A DNA stretch of 64,000 nt from Opitutia bacterium (GTDB lineage: Bacteria > Verrucomicrobiota > Verrucomicrobiia > Opitutales > Seribacteraceae): assembly GCA_002686835.1 (NCBI GenBank), contig NYYP01000006.1, positions 40,186-104,185 on the forward strand, in the 5' to 3' direction. The notes below the pieces were generated by a model. It saw only the letters and a list, made by a program, of their open reading frames with translations, was not told the origin of the DNA and ran no database searches. A program made the position numbers and the translations under genes. Of this stretch, positions 53,666 through 63,204 are shown piece after piece. Numbering within the stretch: position 1 is the first letter of the stretch; each line of letters starts with the position of its first letter.

Positions 53666-54850
53666 ATGCACATACGGCTACGATTTCTCAGGGTCTTTCT
53701 TTGCTGCTCTCTTTTTGCAGGAGCAATTATTCCTGCTCAATCTCACCCCATTCCCGACCTTCCTGTTTTTGGATTTTTCGAAAACAATGGATCAGCGAAC
53801 ATTATTTTGGAAATCGACCCACGGGCATTTTCGAAGGATCCCGAAGCGGAACCATTCCTCACATTTACTAGTTTTAAGGAAATGAACGCATCCGTCAGGC
53901 AGGGTTTACTCCAAGAAGGAAAGAATCTTGTCGAGCAATCTCTCCAAGTAAGGATGAGATCACAGGATTGGTTTCTGCCAAATTTTGATTTTCAATTTAA
54001 TGAAAAATCCGATGATGAAAACAACGAGACAATTATTTTGATTCGGGCTTTTGCAGAATTAAGCCGTGAAAGAAATGACACTTACCAGATCCGTTCACTT
54101 GGGACCTCATCCTTGGATTTAATATTTACCAATCAAATCAACGGTATTCCTCACCGGCGAGTAAATGTATTATTTCCGGGGGAGGAAAGTTTTGTGCTCA
54201 ATTTGCCCACCCTCAAAAACGATCAAGTTGAGATTAATGAACAGATGGAATCCTCTTCAAATTATGATTATGATAAATCCGGATCCAAGCATATAAAGAG
54301 CACTTTCCTGTCATTTGCCAGACAAGGATTTTTACATGTTTTACCATGGGGACTGGATCATATTCTTTTTGTATTGGGAATTTTCCTTCTGTCCCGAAAA
54401 TGGAAACCATTAGTTCTGCAGGTCTCGACATTTACCCTGGCACACACCATCACTTTGGGACTAGCCACCCTTGGATGGGTGTCTGTGCCATCATCCATCG
54501 TTGAACCAATTATCGCCGCAAGCATCACCTTTGTGGCCCTGGAAAATATTTTTTTTCCTAAATACCGCACTCGCAGGCTCCTCCTTGTATTTTTCTTTGG
54601 CTTGATTCATGGTCTTGGTTTTGCGGGGGCCCTTTCCGACCTGAATCTTGATCCATCTGTTCTCTTTGTCTCCCTCGTTGGATTTAACCTCGGGGTGGAG
54701 GGTGGCCAACTTGCCGTTGTATTACTCTCTTTGGCTGGCGTTTTTCCCTTTCGTAATGAAGAAGCTTACCGAAAAAGAATCGTAATTCCTCTTTCTGTCG
54801 CGATTGCTGGAGTCGGCATTTACTGGACCATCGAAAGAATATTGGGTTAA
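53666..54850 (+). CDS. HupE/UreJ-family membrane protein with periplasmic N-domain
   Basis: A 394-residue protein: signal peptide (RVFLCCSLFAGAIIPAQS), a periplasmic domain of about 190 residues, then a HupE/UreJ-2-like membrane part from about 215 with GLDHILFVLGIFLLSR, FTLAHTITLGLATLG, FVALENIFFP and FFGLIHGLGFAGAL. The His-containing helices are typical of HupE/UreJ, linked to nickel or cobalt uptake, though evidence for these large versions is weak. Neighbouring hydrogenase or urease genes are absent. An AT-rich hairpin follows the stop. Confidence 0.85.
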   Translation: MHIRLRFLRVFLCCSLFAGAIIPAQSHPIPDLPVFGFFENNGSANIILEIDPRAFSKDPEAEPFLTFTSFKEMNASVRQGLLQEGKNLVEQSLQVRMRSQDWFLPNFDFQFNEKSDDENNETIILIRAFAELSRERNDTYQIRSLGTSSLDLIFTNQINGIPHRRVNVLFPGEESFVLNLPTLKNDQVEINEQMESSSNYDYDKSGSKHIKSTFLSFARQGFLHVLPWGLDHILFVLGIFLLSRKWKPLVLQVSTFTLAHTITLGLATLGWVSVPSSIVEPIIAASITFVALENIFFPKYRTRRLLLVFFFGLIHGLGFAGALSDLNLDPSVLFVSLVGFNLGVEGGQLAVVLLSLAGVFPFRNEEAYRKRIVIPLSVAIAGVGIYWTIERILG

Positions 54851-54865
54851 TCTGCTCTTCACTCT

Positions 54866-54889
54866 CAAAATTTTAATTTTGGTTTTTTT
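54866..54889 (+). terminator. Weak terminator after the HupE-like gene
   Basis: CAAAAT-TTTA-ATTTTG hairpin (6-bp stem, AT-rich) followed by GGTTTTTTT on the plus strand, 15 bp past the stop at 54850. The T-run supports it, the stem is weak. Confidence 0.4.
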
Positions 54890-54949
54890 AGTTTTTCTCC
54901 GTGCTTTTTAAATTTTTTGGAAGTAGGAATTACTTAATCTAATACAACC

Positions 54950-57133
54950 ATGACGACTCGCTTATCTTTATATCTTTGCGTTTCTTTGTTTCTTGCACCA
55001 AGCCTGCTCTTGGCCAGTGGCTTTCGACTTTCTGAAAATAATTTAAGAAAGGAAGTTGCATCTGTTAATGAAATTTTACGGAAGGAACATCAAATACGAA
55101 ACATTACGCCTCCCCAAAAACTTCCTGTCAGCCTGCTGGTCCGCCGGGTTTATTTGTCCGCCGCTGGCAGGATTCCCAGTTTTACAGAAATCGATGCTCT
55201 TGAGCCCTTTGATCAACAAGAGCTGAAGATTAGCCTGATCGATCGATTGCTCCTGTCCAAGGCCTACGAAAGCCAGATGTTCAACTGGTGGGCCGATCAT
55301 CTGCGGGCCAAAACCTATGTCATGGGTCAGGCCAACCAGGTCGGAGTGGGCTTTTTGTATGTAGACTGGTTGAAGTCCCAGGTCTCAAAAAATGTTCCGT
55401 TTGACGAGTTAGCCCGTAGCGTAATCGCATCTGAGGGTTACCCCTGGGAAAACGGGGCCGTCGGCTACTACCTGAGGGACGATGGCATGCCCTTGGAAAA
55501 TATGTCCAATACTGCAGAATTGTTTCTTGGTACCCAGTTGGTCTGTGCCCAGTGTCACAATCACCCCTTCGACAAATGGACGCAAATGGAATACTACCAA
55601 ATGGCAGCCCACACTTACGGCGTAGTAACCCGTATGCAGGGAGGCATTTCTTCGGATCTTTACAAATTGGCTAAAGTAAAGTCCCAAGAAATGAATGGTA
55701 TGCAAATGTCTTCCATGATGGCCAAAGGGGACACTAAGCAGAAGCGTGCCTTCCGCCAGTCTGTGCAGGATATGCTGCTACCCCTGCAATTCGGGGCCAA
55801 GCACAAAGACCGTAAATTAAAGCTTCCACACGACTACAAATACGATGATGCAAAGCCCAAGCAGGTGGTTGGACCGGGTAAGATTTTTTCATTAACTGAC
55901 AACCAGGAAGGAGAACCCGGCCTTGTGCAGCAATATGCAAAGTGGATGACCTCCCCGGAAAACCCGCGGTTTACGCGGGTAATTGTAAATCGTATGTGGA
56001 AAAAGGTTTTTGGCATCGGATTGGTCGAACCGACCAACGACTGGAAAGATGATACCGTTGCATCCATTCCACCCTTACTTGACCATCTTTCCGATTTAAT
56101 GGTTCGCTTGGACTATGACTTACGCGAATTTCAACGGGTCTTGATGAATTTGGAAATTTTTGAACGGGAAGCATACGATAAGGAAATTGAACCCGGTAAA
56201 CCCTATTATTTTCCCGCCCCAACCCTTACCCGCATGTCTGCGGAACAACTTTGGGATTCCATTCTTTCCATCTTTGTACCCGACCTCGATAACCGGACAG
56301 TACAATACGAAAATGACTTCCTTAGCCGTAAAAAGAAGAACTTCGATAAATACCTGAACACAGTTCAAAACCTGAGCACGGAAGAACTCTTAAATTTGGT
56401 CTTGGAAGGACAGGAAATCACTCTATCCATTCAGCAAGAAATTAATGAATTAAGTGCTAAAATCAAGGAGGCTTCCCGTGAGGATAACCGTAAGGGACTG
56501 GGCGAACTCAAGGGCAGACTTAACAAAAAGCGAGATCAACAAAGAACCGCAATCGCCCAATTGATCATGGGAGAAGACTTCAATGTCACCCCCATGTACA
56601 AGAACTTTGCCCCTAAGCCCAAAAGACCGCTCACTCATGAGGAAAAGATCTTCCCCCATCATTTGCGACGGGCATCAGAACATATTTCACCCACAGGAGC
56701 CGACCATTTTCTCAGAGAGTTCGGCCAATCTGACCGTAACTTGATTGAAAACGGACGCAGGGACGCTTCGGTACCACAAGCACTCAATCTATTAAACAAT
56801 AACATGCGCAATCGCTTGTCGGACAAAAACTCTGTCTTGGGCAAAAAAGTGATGAGCTTACAGACCGTGGAAGCGAAAATTCAGGCAATTTATTTGGGAA
56901 CCTTACAGCGCCCGCCCACAAATGAAGAATTGTCCCTTTGCAAACAAACCTTCGAATTTCCCGATCCTGCTGTCCTGCAAAAGCCAAATTTACAAAATAA
57001 CACCAAGAAAGATGCGAAGATGCTCAAGGATTGGGAGAAAAGAAAACAGCACTATTACAATAAAGTACACGACGAATTACGACATTTAGCCTGGGCTCTG
57101 CTCAACACCCGGGAATTTTCCTTTATCCAATAA
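54950..57133 (+). CDS. DUF1549/DUF1553 protein
   Basis: A 727-residue protein with a signal peptide (LYLCVSLFLAPSLLLASG). DUF1549 covers about 45-230 and contains a haem-like CAQCHNHPFDKW (about 199-210), with VRRVYLSAAGRIPSFTE before it. DUF1553 covers about 320-700 (RFTRVIVNRMWKKVFGIGLV, DYDLREFQRVLMNLEIF, LRRASEHISPTGADHFLREF). A charged coiled-coil segment with long helices (about 455-545) lies within it. The family is abundant in Planctomycetota and Verrucomicrobiota and nearly always precedes a DUF1501 gene, as here (7-bp gap). Precise biochemical function unknown; linked in context to sulfated polysaccharide or cell-surface metabolism. Confidence 0.92.
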   Translation: MTTRLSLYLCVSLFLAPSLLLASGFRLSENNLRKEVASVNEILRKEHQIRNITPPQKLPVSLLVRRVYLSAAGRIPSFTEIDALEPFDQQELKISLIDRLLLSKAYESQMFNWWADHLRAKTYVMGQANQVGVGFLYVDWLKSQVSKNVPFDELARSVIASEGYPWENGAVGYYLRDDGMPLENMSNTAELFLGTQLVCAQCHNHPFDKWTQMEYYQMAAHTYGVVTRMQGGISSDLYKLAKVKSQEMNGMQMSSMMAKGDTKQKRAFRQSVQDMLLPLQFGAKHKDRKLKLPHDYKYDDAKPKQVVGPGKIFSLTDNQEGEPGLVQQYAKWMTSPENPRFTRVIVNRMWKKVFGIGLVEPTNDWKDDTVASIPPLLDHLSDLMVRLDYDLREFQRVLMNLEIFEREAYDKEIEPGKPYYFPAPTLTRMSAEQLWDSILSIFVPDLDNRTVQYENDFLSRKKKNFDKYLNTVQNLSTEELLNLVLEGQEITLSIQQEINELSAKIKEASREDNRKGLGELKGRLNKKRDQQRTAIAQLIMGEDFNVTPMYKNFAPKPKRPLTHEEKIFPHHLRRASEHISPTGADHFLREFGQSDRNLIENGRRDASVPQALNLLNNNMRNRLSDKNSVLGKKVMSLQTVEAKIQAIYLGTLQRPPTNEELSLCKQTFEFPDPAVLQKPNLQNNTKKDAKMLKDWEKRKQHYYNKVHDELRHLAWALLNTREFSFIQ

Positions 57134-57140
57134 GAACGCC

Positions 57141-58436
57141 ATGAAAAATCACTTTTCTTCCCATTCCGAACTTAACCGCCGGGCGTATCTCAGCATGGCA
57201 GCCAAGGGTTTCCTTGGAGTGAGCATCCTCCCATGGGCATCTTCCTCAAAACTACAGGCAGCCGGTCTTGGCCTTAACCGACCTGTAAATTATGCCCCCA
57301 AAGCGAAAAATGTAATTTATCTGTACATGTCTGGAGGAATGAGCCATCTCGATACCTTTGATCCGAAAACCACCGCTGTCAGGGGCCCGATGGAATCAAT
57401 TTCGACGAAAACAGATGGCATGATACTGGCACAGACATTACCGCTTGTCGCCAATCATAGCGACAAGATTGCCGTGATCAGAGGGCTGACTTCAACCAAG
57501 GGTGCCCACGAGCAGGGCAATTATTTTATGCATACCAGCTACGACAAACGGGGAACCATTGTCCATCCAAGTATGGGCTCCTGGCTTACTCGCTTGGACG
57601 GTCGCTTCAACCCCACCCTGCCAGGTGCAGTAGTCGTGGGAACGGGCAACCAGCACCCCCTCGCCGGATTTCTCCCCTCTTCCCACCAACCCCTGAAAAT
57701 TGGAAGGCCAGATAAGGGATTAATGAACTGCGAGCACCGCGGGCTTACCGAATGGAAATTCAACCGCAATTTGGAATTGTCCAAAAAACTGGATCGTTCC
57801 TTTGTGGAAAAGTACGATTTGGCCAAAGTCAGATCCTATGCCGACATGTACGAGGATGCAGTTCGCTTGATGCGAAGTAAGGATCTTGACGCCTTTGACA
57901 TTGGCAAAGAGCCCAAAGAGATAAGGGAAGAATACGGCAAGGACAACTTTGGACAAGGTGTGTTACTTGCACGCAGATTGGTGGAAAAGCAAGTACGATT
58001 CGTTGAGGTTCAATTGGGTGGCTGGGACACGCACCAAAGTAACTACGACCGGGTCTCCGAGCGTTGCGACATTTTAGATCAGGCACTCTCAGCACTGCTC
58101 AATGATCTCCACAATCGGGGTATGCTTGAGGAAACATTGGTGGTGGTGGCCACCGAGTTCGGCCGCACACCCGACTACAATGTAAACGACGGTAGAGATC
58201 ATTACCCCAAAGCCTTCTCCTGCATGCTTGCCGGAGGCGGTATCCGTGGCGGCCAGGTGTGGGGATCTACCGATGACGAAGGCCGTGAAGTTGTCGAAGG
58301 ATCCACCCAGATTCCTGATTTCAATGCTACCATCGCCTATGCACTCGGACTCCCCCTGGACGAGATTGTTTACTCTCCTTCACGTAGACCGTTCACCCTA
58401 TCCGATAAAGGCCAGCCTCTTACTCAACTGTTTTAG
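57141..58436 (+). CDS. DUF1501 protein
   Basis: A 431-residue DUF1501 (alkaline-phosphatase-superfamily-like) protein. The N-terminus NRRAYLSMAAKGFLGVSILP resembles a Tat signal with twin Arg. Motifs: YLYMSGGMSHLDTFDPK, GLTSTKGAHEQGNYFMHTSY, GTIVHPSMGSWLTRL, VQLGGWDTHQSNY and TEFGRTPDYNVNDGRDHYPK. The last two contain the metal-ligand-like Asp/His residues. Partner of the DUF1549/1553 protein upstream. Both are presumably exported and act together; the substrate is not known. Confidence 0.92.
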   Translation: MKNHFSSHSELNRRAYLSMAAKGFLGVSILPWASSSKLQAAGLGLNRPVNYAPKAKNVIYLYMSGGMSHLDTFDPKTTAVRGPMESISTKTDGMILAQTLPLVANHSDKIAVIRGLTSTKGAHEQGNYFMHTSYDKRGTIVHPSMGSWLTRLDGRFNPTLPGAVVVGTGNQHPLAGFLPSSHQPLKIGRPDKGLMNCEHRGLTEWKFNRNLELSKKLDRSFVEKYDLAKVRSYADMYEDAVRLMRSKDLDAFDIGKEPKEIREEYGKDNFGQGVLLARRLVEKQVRFVEVQLGGWDTHQSNYDRVSERCDILDQALSALLNDLHNRGMLEETLVVVATEFGRTPDYNVNDGRDHYPKAFSCMLAGGGIRGGQVWGSTDDEGREVVEGSTQIPDFNATIAYALGLPLDEIVYSPSRRPFTLSDKGQPLTQLF

Positions 58437-58462
58437 TCAATTTTAACCAGTAAATTTTTTCG

Positions 58463-59605
58463 GTGTCAGGAGGGTTGTATATCCGTAATTTCCCGAAAGA
58501 TTGTTTTTCATTCTCCAGCAGGGGATTTTTTCTTTGCTTTGTCTTGCACTCAGCTATTTTTGCTGTCGGTCTTATTGGTGAGGGCTTTCATGTGTACTCC
58601 CCCAGTTCCAAAGAAAAAAGTCTCTGGGTAGTCAAGGCAACTCCTCATCAAGAAAGCCTCAAACTCATGGTTGATGAAAAGGTGGAGCTAGACTTCCCCG
58701 GTCGGGTTATCACTGCACACCCCACCAAACCAATTCTCTATGTTACAGCTACTCATGGGGAGCCTGGTAAGGTACCCGGTGCTGTTATATTCCTAAATCA
58801 GAATGGTTCCTACAAAAGCCACCAAAGGATAAATTTTAATGACGGGGCTTGCTTCCTCAGTCTGGACAAAGAGAACAGGCACCTTCTGGGAGTCAGCTAC
58901 GGGAATGGGAGGCTCAATGTATATTCACTGGACAATGAAGGAATGCCTGGGAAGACCGTCACCACCGTGGACGAAGGAAAACCTCAAGCTCATTGTGTTC
59001 TCCTTCCTCCCGACGGGAAGAATATCTACATTCCTTATGTAAAAAGTAACCTCGCCATTTTGCAGTACTCCTACAACGGCAAAACTGGTAAACTTAACCC
59101 ACTTGAACCCAAAGACGCTAAGCCCCCTATGGGCTCAGGTCCCCGCCATATGGCTTACCACCCCACCCTCCCAATGGTGTACTTCAGCAACGAACAGGGA
59201 GTTGGGCTATCTACCTACCGCCGGGAACCCAATGGACAGCTGAAGATTGAACAGGACATCAGTATTTTGCCGCCAGGAATATCCAAGATCGGCCTAAGTG
59301 CCTCGGATCTCCTCATTACCCCGAATGGAAAATTTCTGTTTGCCGGTTTACGAGGACACAGTCAGAACTTCGATCATATATCTCGATACCAGATACTGGA
59401 AAACGGGATGGCCGAATTTTTAGGCCTGACCAAGGCCGACAAAACTCCCTGGGGACTAACGCTCTCACCTGATGGAAAATTTTTGCTCGTCACCGCCACT
59501 ACCGGAGCCAGTCTCTGTGCCTATCGAATTTCAAAATCCGGAAAACTCAAGAAAGTGGCGTCGCTTGCCTGGGATCCCAAAATGTCAGATTTGGTCACTC
59601 GATAA
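58463..59605 (+). CDS. Beta-propeller lactonase-family protein, exported
   Basis: A 380-residue protein with a hydrophobic N-terminal segment (GFFLCFVLHSAIFAVGLIGEG) and repeated propeller blades: YVTATHGEPGKVPGAVIFLN, FLSLDKENRHLLGVSYGNGR, LPPDGKNIYIPYVKSNLAIL, GSGPRHMAYHPTLPMVYFSN and WGLTLSPDGKFLLVTATTGA. This is the 6-phosphogluconolactonase-like seven-bladed fold. The start is GTG at 58463. An AGGAGG lies at 58468-58473, inside the frame, but no suitable start codon follows it at the right distance. It lies 26 bp after the DUF1501 gene and may belong to that operon. Substrate unknown. Confidence 0.85.
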   Translation: MSGGLYIRNFPKDCFSFSSRGFFLCFVLHSAIFAVGLIGEGFHVYSPSSKEKSLWVVKATPHQESLKLMVDEKVELDFPGRVITAHPTKPILYVTATHGEPGKVPGAVIFLNQNGSYKSHQRINFNDGACFLSLDKENRHLLGVSYGNGRLNVYSLDNEGMPGKTVTTVDEGKPQAHCVLLPPDGKNIYIPYVKSNLAILQYSYNGKTGKLNPLEPKDAKPPMGSGPRHMAYHPTLPMVYFSNEQGVGLSTYRREPNGQLKIEQDISILPPGISKIGLSASDLLITPNGKFLFAGLRGHSQNFDHISRYQILENGMAEFLGLTKADKTPWGLTLSPDGKFLLVTATTGASLCAYRISKSGKLKKVASLAWDPKMSDLVTR

Positions 59606-59783
59606 TCCTAGAACAATAAGCCTGAATTGCTTTTATATCACTTCGACTAATGCTTTGCTTTTTTTCAAAGGTTGATCATGCCAGATTACATATTTACCTA
59701 AATTGGGTGGGGTTTAAGCTCGATCTATTGCTCGGTCGATTATATTAACTGTAACTTTTAACCTTAAAATCCAACCTATCAAA

Positions 59784-60383
59784 ATGAAGTATTTCGCCAT
59801 CATCGCGCTCTTGCTTCCCATCATCGTGACAGCAGCCAACTCAACTTCCTCCTCCACTGAAAATGTCATCGTTATCGAGCTAAAGGATGGCCCCGTGGTC
59901 ATCGAAACCTATCCGGATGTGGCCCCCAAACATGTCCAGCGCATTGAAAAGCTCGCCAAGGAAGGCAAATACGACGGTGTTGCCTTTCACCGTGTAATTG
60001 ATGGATTTATGGCTCAGACCGGTGATGTGGAATTCGGCAATGTCAAAGATTTCAGCGATTTTCGCGTAGGTACAGGAGGGTCTGACCTGCCTGACCTCCA
60101 GGAAGAATTTAATGACAAAAAACATGTTCGCGGAACATGCTCGATGGCCCGCTCATCCAGCCCCAACAGTGCCAACAGTCAATTCTTTATCTGTTTTGAG
60201 CCCGCTCCTTTTCTAGACCGCCAATATACGGTCTGGGGTCAGGTGATCGAGGGCATGGAAAATGTAGACAAAATCAAAATGGGATCCAGCCGGGACAATG
60301 GCTCAGTTACCGACCCGGACCATATGATTAAAGTTAGCGTGGGTAAACCAGAAGCAGAGGATAAAGATTCGGAGAAAAAGTAA
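59784..60383 (+). CDS. Exported cyclophilin-type peptidyl-prolyl isomerase
   Basis: A 199-residue cyclophilin with a signal peptide (MKYFAIIALLLPIIVTA, cleaved near AANS). The domain (about 28-185) holds FHRVIDGFMAQTGD, CSMARSSSPNSANSQFFICF and LDRQYTVWGQVIEGMENVD, the family's active-site and structural motifs; the FHRVI Arg is the catalytic one. It assists proline isomerisation during periplasmic folding. A charged tail (EAEDKDSEKK) ends the protein. A 178-bp gap separates it from the lactonase gene, so it has its own promoter. Confidence 0.93.
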   Translation: MKYFAIIALLLPIIVTAANSTSSSTENVIVIELKDGPVVIETYPDVAPKHVQRIEKLAKEGKYDGVAFHRVIDGFMAQTGDVEFGNVKDFSDFRVGTGGSDLPDLQEEFNDKKHVRGTCSMARSSSPNSANSQFFICFEPAPFLDRQYTVWGQVIEGMENVDKIKMGSSRDNGSVTDPDHMIKVSVGKPEAEDKDSEKK

Positions 60384-60415
60384 TTTCACCGAGGATGGGA
60401 AATTTCTCCCATTAC

Positions 60416-61192
60416 TTATTGGTCTTGGTGAATCATTTCATCACACTCCACATGGTATAGGCCAACAAAGAACTCCTGATCCCAGCGCTCCTCCACCGTA
60501 AGGTTTCCCAAAACGCGGACCACTCGATCCATTGCCACATCAACGCCCCTCTCGGAACGAACAACCAACCAACCGTTTGCCTCCGGAGCCTGCCCAAAAC
60601 AACAGCTCAACTGGTCCGGCATGAGTAAAAATTCTTCGACTATGTTTTGCTCGTTGACCACGGTGGGCACCATAAACCCTTCAATCGCCACTTTTTTTCC
60701 CGAAAGGTTGCGTACATTCCGAGGTACACGGGATGCATAAGCAGAAAAATCAAAGGCCAGTCCGTCAGACTCCCAATCAATCTCATAGGGAAATTCAGTC
60801 AGCATGGAATAAGTAATCATTTCATATCCTCCACTTGGGTCATGAGGGGGTAGGTTGTTTACAATGGGTAATGACTGGTTTCCCTCCGACCCGAGCAAGG
60901 TCTTTCCAAGAATGATTTCTCCCTCAATAATCGTACTTTGCCCATTGTCTGTGGCATTCTGCTCAACAACTTCTACGATATCAGATGACACCGTATTTTT
61001 GGGGTCTAATATTGGCTCGCCAATTAATGGTTCGCCGACCTCCAAAAATTCAAAGCTTTCATCTGCATACTTCGGGTCTTGTGAGCATGAAAAGAGTACC
61101 AACATGCTGGATAAGAAGATAATCCTGAAAAAATCAATTAAACGGTTAGAGGGGCACTTTACTGGATTGGTCGCTCGTTTCATTTTACCCAT
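60416..61192 (-). CDS. DUF3299 lipoprotein
   Basis: A 258-residue predicted lipoprotein (signal ends SMLVLFSCSQ). The DUF3299 domain occupies the C-terminal 110 residues: VAIEGFMVPTVVNEQNIVEE, LMPDQLSCCFGQAPEANGW and VGLYHVECDEM. The Cys pair (SCCFG) and the late Cys are characteristic. Its start is ATG 61192, overlapping the permease stop by 8 bp, or ATG 61183. It is the last gene of a three-gene minus-strand operon with an ABC permease and ATPase. A role with that exporter is likely; molecular function unknown. Confidence 0.85.
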   Translation of the reverse strand: MGKMKRATNPVKCPSNRLIDFFRIIFLSSMLVLFSCSQDPKYADESFEFLEVGEPLIGEPILDPKNTVSSDIVEVVEQNATDNGQSTIIEGEIILGKTLLGSEGNQSLPIVNNLPPHDPSGGYEMITYSMLTEFPYEIDWESDGLAFDFSAYASRVPRNVRNLSGKKVAIEGFMVPTVVNEQNIVEEFLLMPDQLSCCFGQAPEANGWLVVRSERGVDVAMDRVVRVLGNLTVEERWDQEFFVGLYHVECDEMIHQDQ

Positions 61193-62399
61193 GAGGATTT
61201 AAAGAGTCCTGCAAACTGGACCGGTAAAGTTTGCGGGCAGGCAACCAAGCACTTACTAGGCCCAACACAAGGATTCCTCCACCAGTTAACCATGCGACCT
61301 CATCGAGTATGGGAAGTCCCATGCTTACTCCCATTTGTAAACGAATGAGAGAAGAAAAGGCTTGGGACAAAACCAGAAAAACCACCAAAGAGCCCAACGC
61401 ACCCATCAAACAAATTAGGATGGACTGCCAAAGAATTGACCCTGTGACCACCGCCCGACTGGCTCCCATACAACGAAGCACCGCGAATTCCCGCCTTCTC
61501 TCATGCATGGTTGAGCGAAGTGTTACCAGGATAATCAAACCACCGACAATTGCCATTAACAAAGCAAGGCCAGCAATAGTGTTTTCTAACCAGGCAAATC
61601 GATTAAAGAATGAGGAAAGAATGGCAGGAACCGGCCAGGCAAATGTCGCCTGATCCCCCTGTTTATTATACTTAACATCGAGGGCCAAGCCCGAAGAACC
61701 CTTGAGATTGAGTAACACCCCACTTATGGAATTGGAGGCGGAAGGGTCATGACCTTCCATCATTTGCACACCCTTAAGAGGTATCCAAATGACTTGATCT
61801 ACCGGTGTGCCTGTTGATTCAAGAATACCCACTACCAGATAGATGTCAGCGTGCTTCGTTTCCGGATTGTATTCAAGCCCATGATAAGGATGAAAACGGT
61901 CTCCAATCTTCAGGCCGATCTCCTCTGCCACTTGTGCACCCACAATCGCTTCCTTGGCAGCCTCAGAAAAGATTCTTCCAGGTAAATGGACCTGAAAATT
62001 TTTGCCTGGTTTCCATTGGTGTTGAAGGAATAAATCCGGAGTGGTCCCTACGATGCGATACCCCAAATAATTATCTCCCAGGGCAAAGGGATAGGCTTCG
62101 GAAACACCTGGATGCTTGCGAATGGTTTCGTACTGTTCCCAATCAAGATTTCCGGGAGAATTTTCAATGTGGAACAAGGCATTAAGCACAAGTTGCAGTT
62201 GCGACCCCCTTGCCCCGAGCACAGCATCAAATCCAGCCGCAGACTGAGCAAAAGCCAGGTTCACCGATTGCTTGGTTTTCCATGCCCCTAAAAACAAACC
62301 TCCCGAAAGGGAAACTGTAAAGATCGCAACCAGACTGGTGAGTAAATTTTGTCTTAATGCCCGCCAGGCGAGACGAAACGAAATATTTATTGTAGCCAT
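61185..62399 (-). CDS. FtsX/MacB-type ABC transporter permease
   Basis: A 404-residue permease; the ATG at 62399 (MATINISFRLAWRALRQNLL) is chosen because the 62465 start would run into the ATPase gene. Architecture: N-terminal helix, a periplasmic MacB-PCD-like domain (about 40-255) and three helices at the C-terminus (GLALLMAIVGGLIILVTL, ILICLMGALGSLVVFLVL, LTGGGILVLGLVSAWLPA) with the FtsX RRREFAVLRCMGASR-type motif. It is 8 bp after the LolD-like ATPase gene. Such transporters move lipoproteins, drugs or envelope signals; substrate unknown. Confidence 0.9.
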   Translation of the reverse strand: MATINISFRLAWRALRQNLLTSLVAIFTVSLSGGLFLGAWKTKQSVNLAFAQSAAGFDAVLGARGSQLQLVLNALFHIENSPGNLDWEQYETIRKHPGVSEAYPFALGDNYLGYRIVGTTPDLFLQHQWKPGKNFQVHLPGRIFSEAAKEAIVGAQVAEEIGLKIGDRFHPYHGLEYNPETKHADIYLVVGILESTGTPVDQVIWIPLKGVQMMEGHDPSASNSISGVLLNLKGSSGLALDVKYNKQGDQATFAWPVPAILSSFFNRFAWLENTIAGLALLMAIVGGLIILVTLRSTMHERRREFAVLRCMGASRAVVTGSILWQSILICLMGALGSLVVFLVLSQAFSSLIRLQMGVSMGLPILDEVAWLTGGGILVLGLVSAWLPARKLYRSSLQDSLNPHG

Positions 62400-62407
62400 G
62401 ATCCAGA

Positions 62408-63103
62408 TCAATGATGGTCTGCCACAACCTGCTGTTCCTTCTTCACTTGGTTTAATTCCTCCCAATCAATGCCCGTTTCAAATTGATCAATTACCCGGGG
62501 GTCATGACTCACTAAAATCAGCGAGCTTCCCCATTGCTGACATAGAGAACGGAGTATACCAAGTGAACGGTCGGTATTTGCCGGATCGAGATTGCCAGTC
62601 GGTTCATCTGCCAGGACTATTTTTGGACGGTTCACCAATGCCCGTGCAATTGCAACTCTCTGTTGCTGACCAATAGAGAGTTGGTTGGGGCGATGATCCC
62701 TGCGGTCCTCCAGGCCCACGGCTTCTAATAATGCTTGGGCTCTGTCAATATCATGCAGACCATTTACACTCATGGCCAGGGTAAGATTTTCCAGGCAACT
62801 GAAACCACTAAGCAAGTTAAAGGATTGAAAGACATACCCAATCTTTCCCGCCCGTAATTGATCTCTCTTAGACTCACTCAGCAAATGTAATAAATGTCCA
62901 TCTACTGAAATTTCTCCAGCATCTGCACAGAGCACACCGGCAAGTAAATGAAGAAATGTAGTCTTGCCACTCCCACTAGCTCCCTGCAAAGCAACCTGCT
63001 CTTTTTCTTCGAGACAAAATTTTGGAATATGTAAAACGGGATCAATCACTCCTGCTGGGGAATGAAAGGATTTTTTTAAATTTTCTACTGTGATCAAAGG
63101 CAT
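62408..63103 (-). CDS. LolD/MacB-type ABC transporter ATP-binding protein
   Basis: A 231-residue ATPase: Walker A GASGSGKTTFL (about 40-50), Q-loop YVFQSFNLLSGFS, signature LSIGQQQRVAIARALVNRPK and Walker B IVLADEPTGNLD, followed by LILVSHDPRVID (H-loop). The signature LSIGQ rather than LSGGQ is a minor deviation seen in this group. First gene of an operon with a FtsX-type permease and a DUF3299 lipoprotein. Divergent from the Nudix-like gene. Confidence 0.93.
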   Translation of the reverse strand: MPLITVENLKKSFHSPAGVIDPVLHIPKFCLEEKEQVALQGASGSGKTTFLHLLAGVLCADAGEISVDGHLLHLLSESKRDQLRAGKIGYVFQSFNLLSGFSCLENLTLAMSVNGLHDIDRAQALLEAVGLEDRRDHRPNQLSIGQQQRVAIARALVNRPKIVLADEPTGNLDPANTDRSLGILRSLCQQWGSSLILVSHDPRVIDQFETGIDWEELNQVKKEQQVVADHH

Positions 63104-63204
63104 TGGGGAACCTATTTCTTACGACAAGGGATGCTCTGAATCAAGCGGTATGAAGACCTTTTCCTATTTAGTTTTCCATCTTTACAAACTTGATCTGCCC
63201 TACC

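Noticed and set aside
60395..60412. ATGGGA/TCCCAT hairpin between the cyclophilin and DUF3299 genes
   Set aside because: A 6-bp stem without a clear U-tract on either strand; too weak to call.
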